Below, piece after piece: positions 56,248 through 64,000 of a stretch of DNA of 64,000 nucleotides; the first letter of the stretch is position 1, and every line of letters starts with the position of its first letter. Both the position numbers and the translations under genes were made by a program. The notes under the pieces are model-generated. The model had not been told where the DNA came from. It did no database searches and saw only the letters and a list, made by a program, of their open reading frames with translations. Origin of the DNA: Bacteroidota bacterium (lineage in GTDB: Bacteria; Bacteroidota; Bacteroidia; Chitinophagales; Chitinophagaceae); contig JAFDYD010000006.1 in the NCBI GenBank assembly GCA_018267615.1, positions 1-64,000 on the forward strand, read 5' to 3'.

Positions 56248-57435
56248 TTAATACGAATGAACGCCATTCGTTGCTTTTGTTTTTGTTGGCTCAGTTACCG
56301 AGGTGAGTGCCTGTTTAAGATCTTTAACCAGGTCGGTGGGGTCCTCTAAACCGATGGATAAGCGGATCAGGCTATCTGCAACGCCGGCGGCGCGCCGTTT
56401 TCCGAACGGTATGGTTTTATGCGTCATGGTGGCCGGATGACTTAGCAAACTTTTTATACCACCGAGGCTTTCTGCCAGCTTGAACAGCCGTGTTGAAGTA
56501 ACTATTTTTATCGCTGCTTCTTCTGTGTCGTCTTTCAATTTGAAGGAGACAATACCTCCGAATCCGGTCGATTGCCTTGCAGCAACTTCGTGATTTGGAT
56601 GTGAAAGCAAGCCCGGATAGTAAACTTTTTCCACTGCCGGATGCTGTTCTAAAAATGTGGCCACCGCTGCGGCACCCGCGCAATGTTGTTTGATGCGCAA
56701 ATGTAAAGTTTCCAATCCGCGGATCACCAGCCAACTATCGAACGGCGCAAGAATAGCACCTCCGGCATTTTGGAGGAACTTGATTTTTTCTCCCAATTCT
56801 TTTTCTTTTGTCACTACAAGTCCAGCGATGAGATCACTATGTCCACCCAAATATTTTGTTGCAGAATGCACTACAATATCAGCTCCCAGCGAAAGAGGTT
56901 TTTGTAACGCCGGTGACGCAAAAGTATTATCCACGCAAAGTAAACATCGGCTGGCTTTTGCAATTTTTGCAATCGCTTCGATGTCGGAAATTTTTAAAGT
57001 TGGATTGGTAGGTGTTTCGATCCAGATCAATTTCGTTTTTGGAGTGATTGCATTGAATATATTTCCCGGAATGGAAGTGTCTACATAGGTGACATGGATA
57101 TCAAATTTTTTGTACACTTGTTCGAAGAGCCGATAGGCGCCGCCGTAAATATCATCTACAGCAACGATGTGATCGCCTGCATTCAATAATTTCAAAATAG
57201 AATCGATGGCAGCGAGCCCACTTCCGAAAGCAATGCCAGTTGTTCCTTCTTCCAATTGTGCAATCAGGTTTTCGAGCGTAGCTCTTGTCGGGTTGTTTGT
57301 CCGCGCATAATCATAACCTTTGTTTACACCGGGTGCTTCCTGTACGAATGTGGATGTTTGATAGATAGGAACAGAGATGGCGCCTGTCAATGGATCCACG
57401 GGGATGCTGTGAATAAATGCTGTTGTTTCTTGCAT
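56248..57435 (-). CDS. metB: Cystathionine gamma-synthase/lyase-type PLP enzyme
   Basis: A 395-residue trans-sulfuration enzyme. GTTGIAFGSGLAAIDSILKL, VDDIYGGAYRLFEQ and the PLP lysine in VVHSATKYLGGHSDLIAG are present. Sequence alone cannot settle synthase versus lyase. Its place as first gene behind a SAM riboswitch with metY and metX favours a synthase. A 12-bp palindrome CGTATTAATACG (56244-56255) overlaps its stop codon. Confidence 0.85.
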   Translation of the reverse strand: MQETTAFIHSIPVDPLTGAISVPIYQTSTFVQEAPGVNKGYDYARTNNPTRATLENLIAQLEEGTTGIAFGSGLAAIDSILKLLNAGDHIVAVDDIYGGAYRLFEQVYKKFDIHVTYVDTSIPGNIFNAITPKTKLIWIETPTNPTLKISDIEAIAKIAKASRCLLCVDNTFASPALQKPLSLGADIVVHSATKYLGGHSDLIAGLVVTKEKELGEKIKFLQNAGGAILAPFDSWLVIRGLETLHLRIKQHCAGAAAVATFLEQHPAVEKVYYPGLLSHPNHEVAARQSTGFGGIVSFKLKDDTEEAAIKIVTSTRLFKLAESLGGIKSLLSHPATMTHKTIPFGKRRAAGVADSLIRLSIGLEDPTDLVKDLKQALTSVTEPTKTKATNGVHSY

Positions 57436-57540
57436 GATAAAAAATTTTCACTCCTTCCACTATCGGAGCAGATCATTTAAAATTGTTATTGTTCAAGAAA
57501 GAATATAATCAGAGCGCAATTAGATTTTCTATGGAAGGAA

Positions 57541-57575
57541 AATAAAAAAGCTCTTCTGATAGTCAGAAGAGCTTG
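57541..57575 (-). terminator. Attenuator terminator of the SAM riboswitch
   Basis: On the minus strand AAGCTCTTCTGA, a three-base loop and TCAGAAGAGCTT form a perfect 12-bp stem followed by TTTTTATTTT. It lies between the aptamer and the metB-like gene. Confidence 0.93.
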
Positions 57576-57612
57576 CAAATATGTAGTGGGAATATTGTAA
57601 AGCTAAGATCTG

Positions 57613-57723
57613 ACTTATCTGTCGCGCCCGCGGGCGAGATGGAGTTGGCACCTTGCCTCGTTAAAAACGAGACAGGTTGTCAAGGCTTCATTGGGCCATT
57701 TCCCTCAGCCTTTCTTGATAAGA
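57613..57723 (-). promoter_or_regulatory. SAM-I (S-box) riboswitch
   Basis: Read on the minus strand: CTTATCAAGAAAGGCTGAGG then GAAATGGCCC and AATGAAGCC, GACAACC, AAGGTGCCAACTCC and closing GATAAG. These are the P1 stem, kink-turn, pseudoknot and SAM-core blocks of the SAM-I aptamer. With the terminator downstream, high SAM should end transcription of the metB-metY-metX-hom operon. Confidence 0.95.
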
Positions 57724-57829
57724 GATATAAAGAACTGCGGTAAAGATAAGGACAAATATTTTATATCGCCAAATTTTGGATTGATTATTTTGTAAAAGTC
57801 TATAAAATTAGTAGGGTACTGGCTCTCTG

Positions 57830-58033
57830 CCCTCTTCTTTTGTCCTCACCCTCGTTCCCTCTCCTGAAGGAGAGGGATGCCCGGCTTCGAAATTTGTTGT
57901 GTTTTTGTAGAAAGAAATTTTCATTGCGAATAATGCTGTCGATATGGTGATGCAATTTTATAATGTTGTTCGGTACCAGGCATCACTCTCCTTCAGGAGA
58001 GGGAACGAGGGTGAGGACAAAAAAAGAGGGTGA
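57830..58033. repeat. 'CTCTCC-GGAGAG' long inverted repeat
   Basis: The left arm GTCCTCACCCTCGTTCCCTC continues TCCTGAAGGAGAGGGATGCC, and the right arm is GGCATCACTCTCCTTCAGG then AGAGGGAACGAGGGTGAGGAC. Each arm itself holds a small CTCTCC..GGAGAG hairpin. About 100 bp lies between. It sits between the GH18 gene end and the riboswitch. Smaller relatives are at 40172 and 42645. Confidence 0.85.
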
Positions 58034-58038
58034 GACAT

Positions 58039-59160
58039 CTACTTCAATTCCCTATGAATCACATCCAGCAAATAACCTTTAGGATCTTCGAAATATTCCC
58101 AGAACATTACTCCGGCCAATTTATTTTTTTGTATGTAGAGGCATTTCTCTTTGATGGATTCTTCATCGTCATAGCTAATAAAAATGCTGTCGCGTGCATT
58201 GAATAGATAGGGAGCTTTTGCATCGGCATCCCAAAAGCGTGTGTATGCAGCATTGCTGAGAAGGCTGTCTTTGATACGCGTATATCCGCCACCGTGAGTG
58301 TTTCCTATTGCTGGTTGGTACAGGCCGTTTCCCGCCGTCGTTTTTAATTTCCATCCTCTTCCATAAAAAGCGCATCCGACAACGAGTTTATTTTTAGGCA
58401 CGCCAGCCTGCATGAAATTTTTTACAGAAAGATCCGTATATGTTTCTTTTCCATTTGGATTTGCATAGAGATTCGTGTGATGACCCGCTACAGGATCGCC
58501 TTCGTCTTTGAAATCGTACGTCATGAGGTTTACATAGTCGAGGTATTTTTGAGCGCCTTTCATATCGCTGTGCGAAATAAATGAAGTGTCCGCTCCTGCT
58601 GCAATAGTGAGTAATTTTGGTTTCCCGGTTGTTGATGCTAGTTTGTTTAATGAGCTTCTCAAATCGCGGAGTGCGAATGTAAAATTTTCCTTATCCTCTG
58701 GACGATAAATATTTCCTGCGCCCATCAAGCCGGGATATTCCCAGTCGATATCCACGCCGTCGAAATCGAATTTGCGAACGATCTCCACGGCACTTGCCGC
58801 AAAAGCTTTGCGTGCAGTATCACTCAATACTGCGTCGGAGAAATTTCCACTCCACGACCAGCCGCCAATTGATATCAATAATTTGAGAGATGGATTTTTT
58901 AATTTCAATTTTTTCAAGTTTTCCATATTGGCGCTGTCAAAAAACTTGTTGTGCAAATAAGCGCGGTTGTCTTTTACATCTACAAAGGCATAATTGATAT
59001 GCGTTATTTTTTCTGCTTTGATAGAATCCATGTTCATCAAACCACGAAATCCTCCGACATAAGCGATCACTACTTTTTCTTTTTGGGAAAAATTCCCTGT
59101 CTTATCTCTGAAAGAAGTGCCGGTCGTAAGCAGTAATAAAAAAAATAATGAATTGCGCAT
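58039..59160 (-). CDS. GH18 family chitinase-like glycoside hydrolase
   Basis: A 373-residue enzyme of glycoside hydrolase family 18. The catalytic DxxDxDxE is at 134-141 (FDGVDIDWEYPG) and the SxGG motif at 97-100 (LLISIGGWSWSG). LTIAAGADTSFISHSDMKGA and VNLMTYDFKDEGDPVAGHHT match the family, including the conserved MTYD. A possible signal segment is FFLLLLTTGTS. It should cut chitin or related beta-1,4-GlcNAc polymers. Confidence 0.94.
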   Translation of the reverse strand: MRNSLFFLLLLTTGTSFRDKTGNFSQKEKVVIAYVGGFRGLMNMDSIKAEKITHINYAFVDVKDNRAYLHNKFFDSANMENLKKLKLKNPSLKLLISIGGWSWSGNFSDAVLSDTARKAFAASAVEIVRKFDFDGVDIDWEYPGLMGAGNIYRPEDKENFTFALRDLRSSLNKLASTTGKPKLLTIAAGADTSFISHSDMKGAQKYLDYVNLMTYDFKDEGDPVAGHHTNLYANPNGKETYTDLSVKNFMQAGVPKNKLVVGCAFYGRGWKLKTTAGNGLYQPAIGNTHGGGYTRIKDSLLSNAAYTRFWDADAKAPYLFNARDSIFISYDDEESIKEKCLYIQKNKLAGVMFWEYFEDPKGYLLDVIHRELK

Positions 59161-59327
59161 AAGGGATGATGTTATATATAATGGAGCAAGTGCAACTTAT
59201 AAAAAAAATGTAACCGGAAATTACCATATTTATTTGCGTTTACCTCAATTAGCTCCCGGTTAACAGTTTTTGGAACAGTATTTGAAAATATTCAGGCGAA
59301 GCACTTCTACCTTAAAATTTTAGCAAT

Positions 59328-60188
59328 ATGAGAACTATCACAAAATGGCTGGCCGCCTCGGCCGGAGCTTTAGTTATTTTATTTTTCGCTTGTAACAAAG
59401 ACAATTCTTCCAGTTCAAATCCAAACATCCCACCAGGAAAATCACAGGTTTCAGTTTATCTCACAGATGGACCCGTTCAATTTTATAAAGTGCTGATTGA
59501 TATCCGCCAGGTTGCGGTGAAGATCGATACTTCGAAGCAACAGGGTGATGAAGATGATGATCGCGAATGGGGTGATGATTGGGGAAAAAATTCAATTTGG
59601 GACACACTTAATATTACTCCGGGTGTGTACGATTTGCTACAGTTAAGAAATGGAGTAGATACTTTACTGGCTTCAGGAACTTATCCTTCCGGAAAAATTT
59701 TAAAGGTTAGAATCACACTTGGTTCTGATAATTCTATATATACAGATAGTTTAACCAGTTATCCCCTGGATGTTTTTGGTCCGCACCCTTATTTTGATAT
59801 CAACGTAAGAAGGGAACATGTATATGATGTGAGCAATAATGATTTCAAACTTTGGCTTGATTTCAATTTGCAACGTTCTATCTTTTTCTGGAGCGGCACT
59901 TTCTATCTCAAACCATATATCGTTGCGTTCAACGATCATAAGTCGGCAAGAATTGAAGGATTGGTTCTACCTCCCGGTGCTTCTCCATTAGTTCAGGCCG
60001 TAAATTCAACTGACACTGTTTATGCAGTACCTGGTTGGAATGGTGAATACATGATGCGTGCAGTGCCTCCGGGAACATATACACTGAATGTGTATGGTCA
60101 TCACGGATATAATGATACTACTATCAGTAATATTGTTGTAAGCGACGGAGCGAAGACAAAGGCGCCGACTGTGACTTTGCATAAGTAG
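59328..60188 (+). CDS. DUF4382 lipoprotein
   Basis: A 286-residue lipoprotein, lipidated at Cys22 (ILFFACNKD). The DUF4382 domain starts SQVSVYLTDGPVQFYKVLID and spans about 40-190. A second C-terminal Ig-like, carboxypeptidase-type segment (about 205-286) follows (ARIEGLVLPPGASPLVQAVN ... GTYTLNVYGHHGY). The acidic stretch DEDDDREWGDDWG is unusual. Its role is unknown. Confidence 0.85.
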   Translation: MRTITKWLAASAGALVILFFACNKDNSSSSNPNIPPGKSQVSVYLTDGPVQFYKVLIDIRQVAVKIDTSKQQGDEDDDREWGDDWGKNSIWDTLNITPGVYDLLQLRNGVDTLLASGTYPSGKILKVRITLGSDNSIYTDSLTSYPLDVFGPHPYFDINVRREHVYDVSNNDFKLWLDFNLQRSIFFWSGTFYLKPYIVAFNDHKSARIEGLVLPPGASPLVQAVNSTDTVYAVPGWNGEYMMRAVPPGTYTLNVYGHHGYNDTTISNIVVSDGAKTKAPTVTLHK

Positions 60189-60377
60189 TTGAGTGGTTGA
60201 TTGGTTGAATAGGTTTGAACCATGATTAAAAGGATTGAAGGATTATCATGAAGTTCTATAAATTACTAAAGTATCGTTCAAAGATCACTTTGTCGTTTGT
60301 AAACTTCATGATAATCCTTCAATCCTTTTAATCATGGTTCAAACCGATCCAACTAATCAACAAATCAACTATTCAAC
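60188..60377. repeat. 'GAACCATGATT' hairpin, copy 4
   Basis: GTTTGAACCATGATTAAAAG continues GATTGAAGGATTATCATGAA with right arm TTCATGATAATCCTTCAATC then CTTTTAATCATGGTTCAAAC. The outer flanks are GGTTGATTGGTTGAATAG-type and their complements. It fills the gap between the lipoprotein and uvrA genes. Confidence 0.9.
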
Positions 60378-60433
60378 TTTTCCGTAAATTGCATACCCGG
60401 TAGTTCAACCGGCATAATAAGGAGCAGGTAATA

Positions 60434-63301
60434 ATGATGGGGGAAAAAAAAGCGGAAGAAAATGGCAGGCATACAGAGGAAGCCATTGATGTGTTTGGTG
60501 CAAGAGTTCACAATCTGAAGAATATTGACATCAGCATTCCAAAAAATAAACTGGTCGTAATAACTGGTATCAGCGGTAGCGGAAAATCTTCGTTGGCGTT
60601 CGACACGATTTATGCGGAAGGCCAGCGTCGTTATATGGAAAGTTTCGGCGCTTATGCACGCCAATTTATCGGCGACATGGAACGCCCAGACGTAGATAAG
60701 ATCACCGGACTTAGCCCGGTTATTTCCATCGAACAAAAAACTACAAACAGAAATCCACGAAGCACCGTTGGTACGGTTACCGAAGTGTATGATTTTCTTC
60801 GCCTGCTATACGCGCGTATCGGCGAAGCATATTCCTATAACACGGGAAAAAAAATGGTGAAGTTCAGCGAAGAAGAAATCGTTGAAAATATTTTCAAAAA
60901 ATTTCGTGATAAGAAAATAAGTTTATTGGCGCCGCTTGTCCGAGGACGCAAAGGACATTATCGGGAACTCTTTGAAGATATTCGCAAAAAAGGATATCTC
61001 AAAGTGCGTGTTGATGGTGAAGTAAAAGATCTTGCCGCGAAAATGCAGGTTGATCGATATAAAATTCACGATATCGAAGTAGTGATCGATCGTCTTGCTG
61101 TTACGGATGATATGAAAGTGAGGATCAGCCAGAGTGTTCAGAAAGCATTGCAGGTAGGAAAAGATCTTATGTTTTTATTGATCAACGACAGCAATAAAAC
61201 GATTCAGTATAGCAAGCAGTTAATGTGTGAGGATACAGGCATCAGCTATGAAGAACCTTCTCCCAATAGTTTTTCTTTTAATTCACCATATGGTGCTTGT
61301 CCAACATGCAAAGGACTTGGTGCGATTTACCAGGTAAATATGGAAGCGATTATCCCTGACCGTAATAAAAGTATCAACGAAGGGGCGGTTGTTCCACTAG
61401 GAGAAGAAAGAGAGTCTTATTTTTTCAAGCAAGTACAACAGCTTGCAAAAAAAATGAAATTCAGTCTTGATGTGGCTATCAAAGATCTGCCACAAAAAGC
61501 GTTGAATCTTGTTTTATATGGGAATGAAACTGGTTCAACGCAAGACAATCCTGAATTTGAAGAAACAGCAACTAACGGTCCCATATATGCGACGGAATAT
61601 GAAGGGGTGGTCAACTCACTCAAAAGATGGTTCGCCGGAGGAAGCTCCGATGCATTGCGTGAGTGGGTGGAGAAATTTATGGAATTGAAAACCTGTCCAA
61701 CCTGCGAAGGCGCCAGATTAAGAAAAGAAAGTCTTTGGTTCAAAGTCGATGAAAAAAATATTTCTGAGTTAAGTGAGATGGGTCTCGACAAACTGATATT
61801 TTGGTTTGATGGAATTGAAAAAAGACTTAGTGACAAACAAAACGCGATTGCAAGAGATGTGTTAAAAGAAATTCGCGAGCGTTTGCAGTTTTTGTTGGAT
61901 GTCGGTTTGACTTACCTCACCTTAAATCGTCCTTCACGTACATTGAGTGGCGGTGAATCGCAACGCATAAGACTGGCAACGCAAATCGGATCACAACTCC
62001 AGGGGATTACTTATGTGTTGGATGAACCGAGTATTGGTTTGCACCAGCGCGATAATCATCGTTTAATAGAAGCGTTGAAAAATTTACGGAATATCGGCAA
62101 TAGTATATTGGTTGTTGAACATGACAAGGATATCATGCTTGCTGCGGATCATCTTGTGGATATTGGTCCGCGTGCCGGTTTTCACGGAGGCAGAATTGTT
62201 GCGCAGGGAGAACCGAAAGCGATGTTGAAATTGGATACGCTTACATCTTCTTACCTGAATGGGCACAAAAAAATAGCGATCCCTTCCGAGAGAAGAAAAG
62301 GAAATGGAAAGTCTCTCGAATTAAAAGGCGCCAAAGGAAATAATCTGAAAAATGTAGATGTACAATTTCCCCTGGGAAAATTTATTGTGGTTACCGGCGT
62401 AAGCGGCAGCGGAAAATCAACATTGATCAATGAAACATTATACCCGGTTTTGAGTAAGCATGCTTATGGATCACGAGTGACGCCGTTGGAATATAAAAAT
62501 ATCCGGGGACTTGAAAACGTAGACAAAGTGATCGAGATAGATCAGTCGCCCATAGGCCGGACACCAAGAAGTAATCCCGCAACATACTGCGGTTTTTTTA
62601 CTGATATCAGAACATTGTTTGCATCGGTGCCGGAAGCGAAGATAAGAGGATATACTGCAGGCCGTTTTTCATTCAATGTTAAAAGCGGTCGTTGTGATGT
62701 GTGTGAAGGTGGAGGTATGCGTGTGATCGAAATGAATTTTCTTCCTGATGTGTATGTGCATTGTGAAAAGTGTAATGGTAAACGTTACAATCGTGAAACA
62801 CTGGAGATACGATACAAGGGAAAATCGATCAGCGATGTGTTGGATATGACGGTTGATGAAGCTGTTGAGTTTTTTCAGAATGTACCTTATCTCTATCGTA
62901 AAATAAAAGTGTTGCAGGAAGTTGGACTTGGATATATTACGCTCGGACAATCTGCGGTTACGCTTAGTGGTGGTGAAGCGCAACGCGTAAAACTAGGAAC
63001 CGAACTTTCAAAAAGAGAGACGGGAAAGACTTTTTATATATTGGATGAACCGACAACGGGACTTCATTTCGAAGATATACAGCACCTGCTCGATGTGTTG
63101 AACAAATTAGTTGATCGTGGAAATACCGTGCTTGTGATAGAACACAATCTCGATGTGATCAAAGTAGCAGATCATATTATCGATCTCGGTCCGGAAGGAG
63201 GAGATGGCGGCGGAAGAATTTTATTTGAAGGAACACCGGAACAACTGGTGAAAAATAAAGAGAGTTTTACTGCGCAGTTTTTGAAGGAAGAACTTCGATA
63301 G
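60434..63301 (+). CDS. uvrA: Excinuclease ABC subunit A (UvrA)
   Basis: A 955-residue DNA damage sensor of nucleotide excision repair. First Walker A: GISGSGKSS (45-53). Zinc-binding cysteine pairs occur in GACPTCKGLG, KTCPTCEGARL, GRCDVCEGGG and VHCEKCNGKRY. The second Walker A is GVSGSGKST, with two ABC signatures (TLSGGESQR, TLSGGEAQR). Length and domain order are normal. Confidence 0.97.
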   Translation: MMGEKKAEENGRHTEEAIDVFGARVHNLKNIDISIPKNKLVVITGISGSGKSSLAFDTIYAEGQRRYMESFGAYARQFIGDMERPDVDKITGLSPVISIEQKTTNRNPRSTVGTVTEVYDFLRLLYARIGEAYSYNTGKKMVKFSEEEIVENIFKKFRDKKISLLAPLVRGRKGHYRELFEDIRKKGYLKVRVDGEVKDLAAKMQVDRYKIHDIEVVIDRLAVTDDMKVRISQSVQKALQVGKDLMFLLINDSNKTIQYSKQLMCEDTGISYEEPSPNSFSFNSPYGACPTCKGLGAIYQVNMEAIIPDRNKSINEGAVVPLGEERESYFFKQVQQLAKKMKFSLDVAIKDLPQKALNLVLYGNETGSTQDNPEFEETATNGPIYATEYEGVVNSLKRWFAGGSSDALREWVEKFMELKTCPTCEGARLRKESLWFKVDEKNISELSEMGLDKLIFWFDGIEKRLSDKQNAIARDVLKEIRERLQFLLDVGLTYLTLNRPSRTLSGGESQRIRLATQIGSQLQGITYVLDEPSIGLHQRDNHRLIEALKNLRNIGNSILVVEHDKDIMLAADHLVDIGPRAGFHGGRIVAQGEPKAMLKLDTLTSSYLNGHKKIAIPSERRKGNGKSLELKGAKGNNLKNVDVQFPLGKFIVVTGVSGSGKSTLINETLYPVLSKHAYGSRVTPLEYKNIRGLENVDKVIEIDQSPIGRTPRSNPATYCGFFTDIRTLFASVPEAKIRGYTAGRFSFNVKSGRCDVCEGGGMRVIEMNFLPDVYVHCEKCNGKRYNRETLEIRYKGKSISDVLDMTVDEAVEFFQNVPYLYRKIKVLQEVGLGYITLGQSAVTLSGGEAQRVKLGTELSKRETGKTFYILDEPTTGLHFEDIQHLLDVLNKLVDRGNTVLVIEHNLDVIKVADHIIDLGPEGGDGGGRILFEGTPEQLVKNKESFTAQFLKEELR

Positions 63302-63310
63302 ATCGGATAG

Positions 63311-63416
63311 GAAATATTCAATAATCAACAATCAATATTCAAGTAGAAGAACCAATTATGTATTCTGAGTACTCACTTGAACATTGAATATTGATTGTTG
63401 ATTATTGAATATTTTT
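63311..63416. repeat. 'AATATTCAATAATCAAT' hairpin, copy 3
   Basis: AAATATTCAATAATCAACAA continues TCAATATTCAAGT, pairing with ACTTGAACATTGAATATTGA then TTGTTGATTATTGAATATTT. It fills the gap between uvrA and the nucleotidase gene. Confidence 0.9.
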
Positions 63417-63456
63417 TATTCATCAAAAAGCTTAACGGCAAAAATCAAATTCCAAA

Positions 63457-63984
63457 ATGGAAAGAGTTATCATTGACATGGATGAAGTAATGGCCGATCC
63501 GATGGGAGCCATGATTGATTGGTATCAGAAAGAATATGGTGGTGAAATTAATTATCAGAATATGCTTGGTGGTTCATGGGGGAGAGGATTTCCTGAACAT
63601 CACCAGGCGATGATTCGTGAGCGATTGATGGGAGAGGGATTTTTTCGTCACCTGCCGGTGATGGAAGATTGCGTAGACGTACTGAAAGAGATGAATCAGC
63701 GCTATGAAGTTTTTATTGTATCTGCCGCTACTGAATTTCCCAATTCACTGAAGGATAAATTGGAATGGCTGTTGGAACATTTTCCTTTTTTAACATGGAA
63801 ACAGCTCACATTGTGCGGAGATAAGCGGCTTGTATTTGGGGACTATATGATCGACGATCATGTAAAGAATCTGAAATATTTCCAGGGGAAAAAATATTTA
63901 TTTACTTCGGCACATAATCTCAACATAACAGAATATGACCGGATAAATAATTGGAAGGAAGCGGGAGAGATATTTTTGAAATAA
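63457..63984 (+). CDS. 5'(3')-deoxyribonucleotidase (NT5C family)
   Basis: A 175-residue HAD-fold phosphatase. The nucleophile motif is IDMDEVMADP (D7, catalytic pair D7/D9 depending on start). FIVSAATEFPNSL is the second motif and GDYMIDDHVKNL the third. It would remove the 5'- or 3'-phosphate of deoxynucleotides. The length fits the family, and the gene is complete 16 bases before the window end. Confidence 0.9.
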   Translation: MERVIIDMDEVMADPMGAMIDWYQKEYGGEINYQNMLGGSWGRGFPEHHQAMIRERLMGEGFFRHLPVMEDCVDVLKEMNQRYEVFIVSAATEFPNSLKDKLEWLLEHFPFLTWKQLTLCGDKRLVFGDYMIDDHVKNLKYFQGKKYLFTSAHNLNITEYDRINNWKEAGEIFLK

Positions 63985-64000
63985 TTTTTTGTGAGATGTG

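Overview
The window looks like a chromosome segment from a Bacteroidota bacterium of the Chitinophagaceae/Sphingobacteriia type. This rests on gene content: a SusC/SusD pair with an ECF sigma factor and a FecR-type anti-sigma factor, a fused LpxC-FabZ, DUF6569 and DUF4382 proteins, many AraC and LytTR regulators, and candidate -7 promoter boxes of the TAnnTTTG type. Genes are mostly short operons separated by AT-rich spacers. Many spacers hold long palindromic repeats. No phage, transposase or CRISPR array was seen.

Layout. 1-9.5 kb: a membrane glycosyltransferase and gltX, each broken by one in-frame stop codon, then a periplasmic DUF6569 protein, a polysaccharide deacetylase, a TatD nuclease, tRNA-Ser(GGA), an AraC regulator with small enzymes nearby, a PhyH oxygenase and an XRE regulator. 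9.9-17.2 kb: ECF sigma, FecR, SusC with an STN domain, and SusD, a cell-surface signalling and uptake unit. 17.2-27.7 kb: the most unusual region. Two paralogous 94-residue exported peptides lie downstream of a LanKC-type lanthionine synthetase, a membrane thioredoxin-fold protein, two tandem GT-C membrane glycosyltransferases, a methyltransferase, a polyprenyl-phosphate-sugar-synthase-like GT2 and an AraC regulator. A 30-bp direct-repeat motif followed at a fixed 23-nt distance by a TATCTT box precedes three of these transcription units. A close relative precedes the divergent outer-membrane receptor at 28.1 kb. 28-34 kb: that receptor, two more AraC regulators and an orphan OmpR-type response regulator. 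34.5-42.4 kb: a GroES-like gene between two near-identical hairpins, lpxC/fabZ, lpxA and an ABC ATPase (lipid A), alanine dehydrogenase, tsaE and a copper P-type ATPase. 42.7-52 kb: RecQ, an O-methyltransferase, a membrane LytTR regulator, a VOC protein and a row of small exported or membrane proteins. 52-57.7 kb: a methionine operon (metB-like, metY, metX, hom) behind a SAM-I riboswitch and attenuator. 58-64 kb: GH18 chitinase-like enzyme, DUF4382 lipoprotein, UvrA and a 5'(3')-deoxyribonucleotidase.

At least five families of intergenic inverted repeats recur through the window. One copy is nested inside another, and one fills the metY-metX junction and takes in the apparent metX start codon. 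The best candidate for an undescribed system is the LanKC/peptide/glycosylation cluster together with its shared promoter motif. All functions are inferred from sequence reading only.
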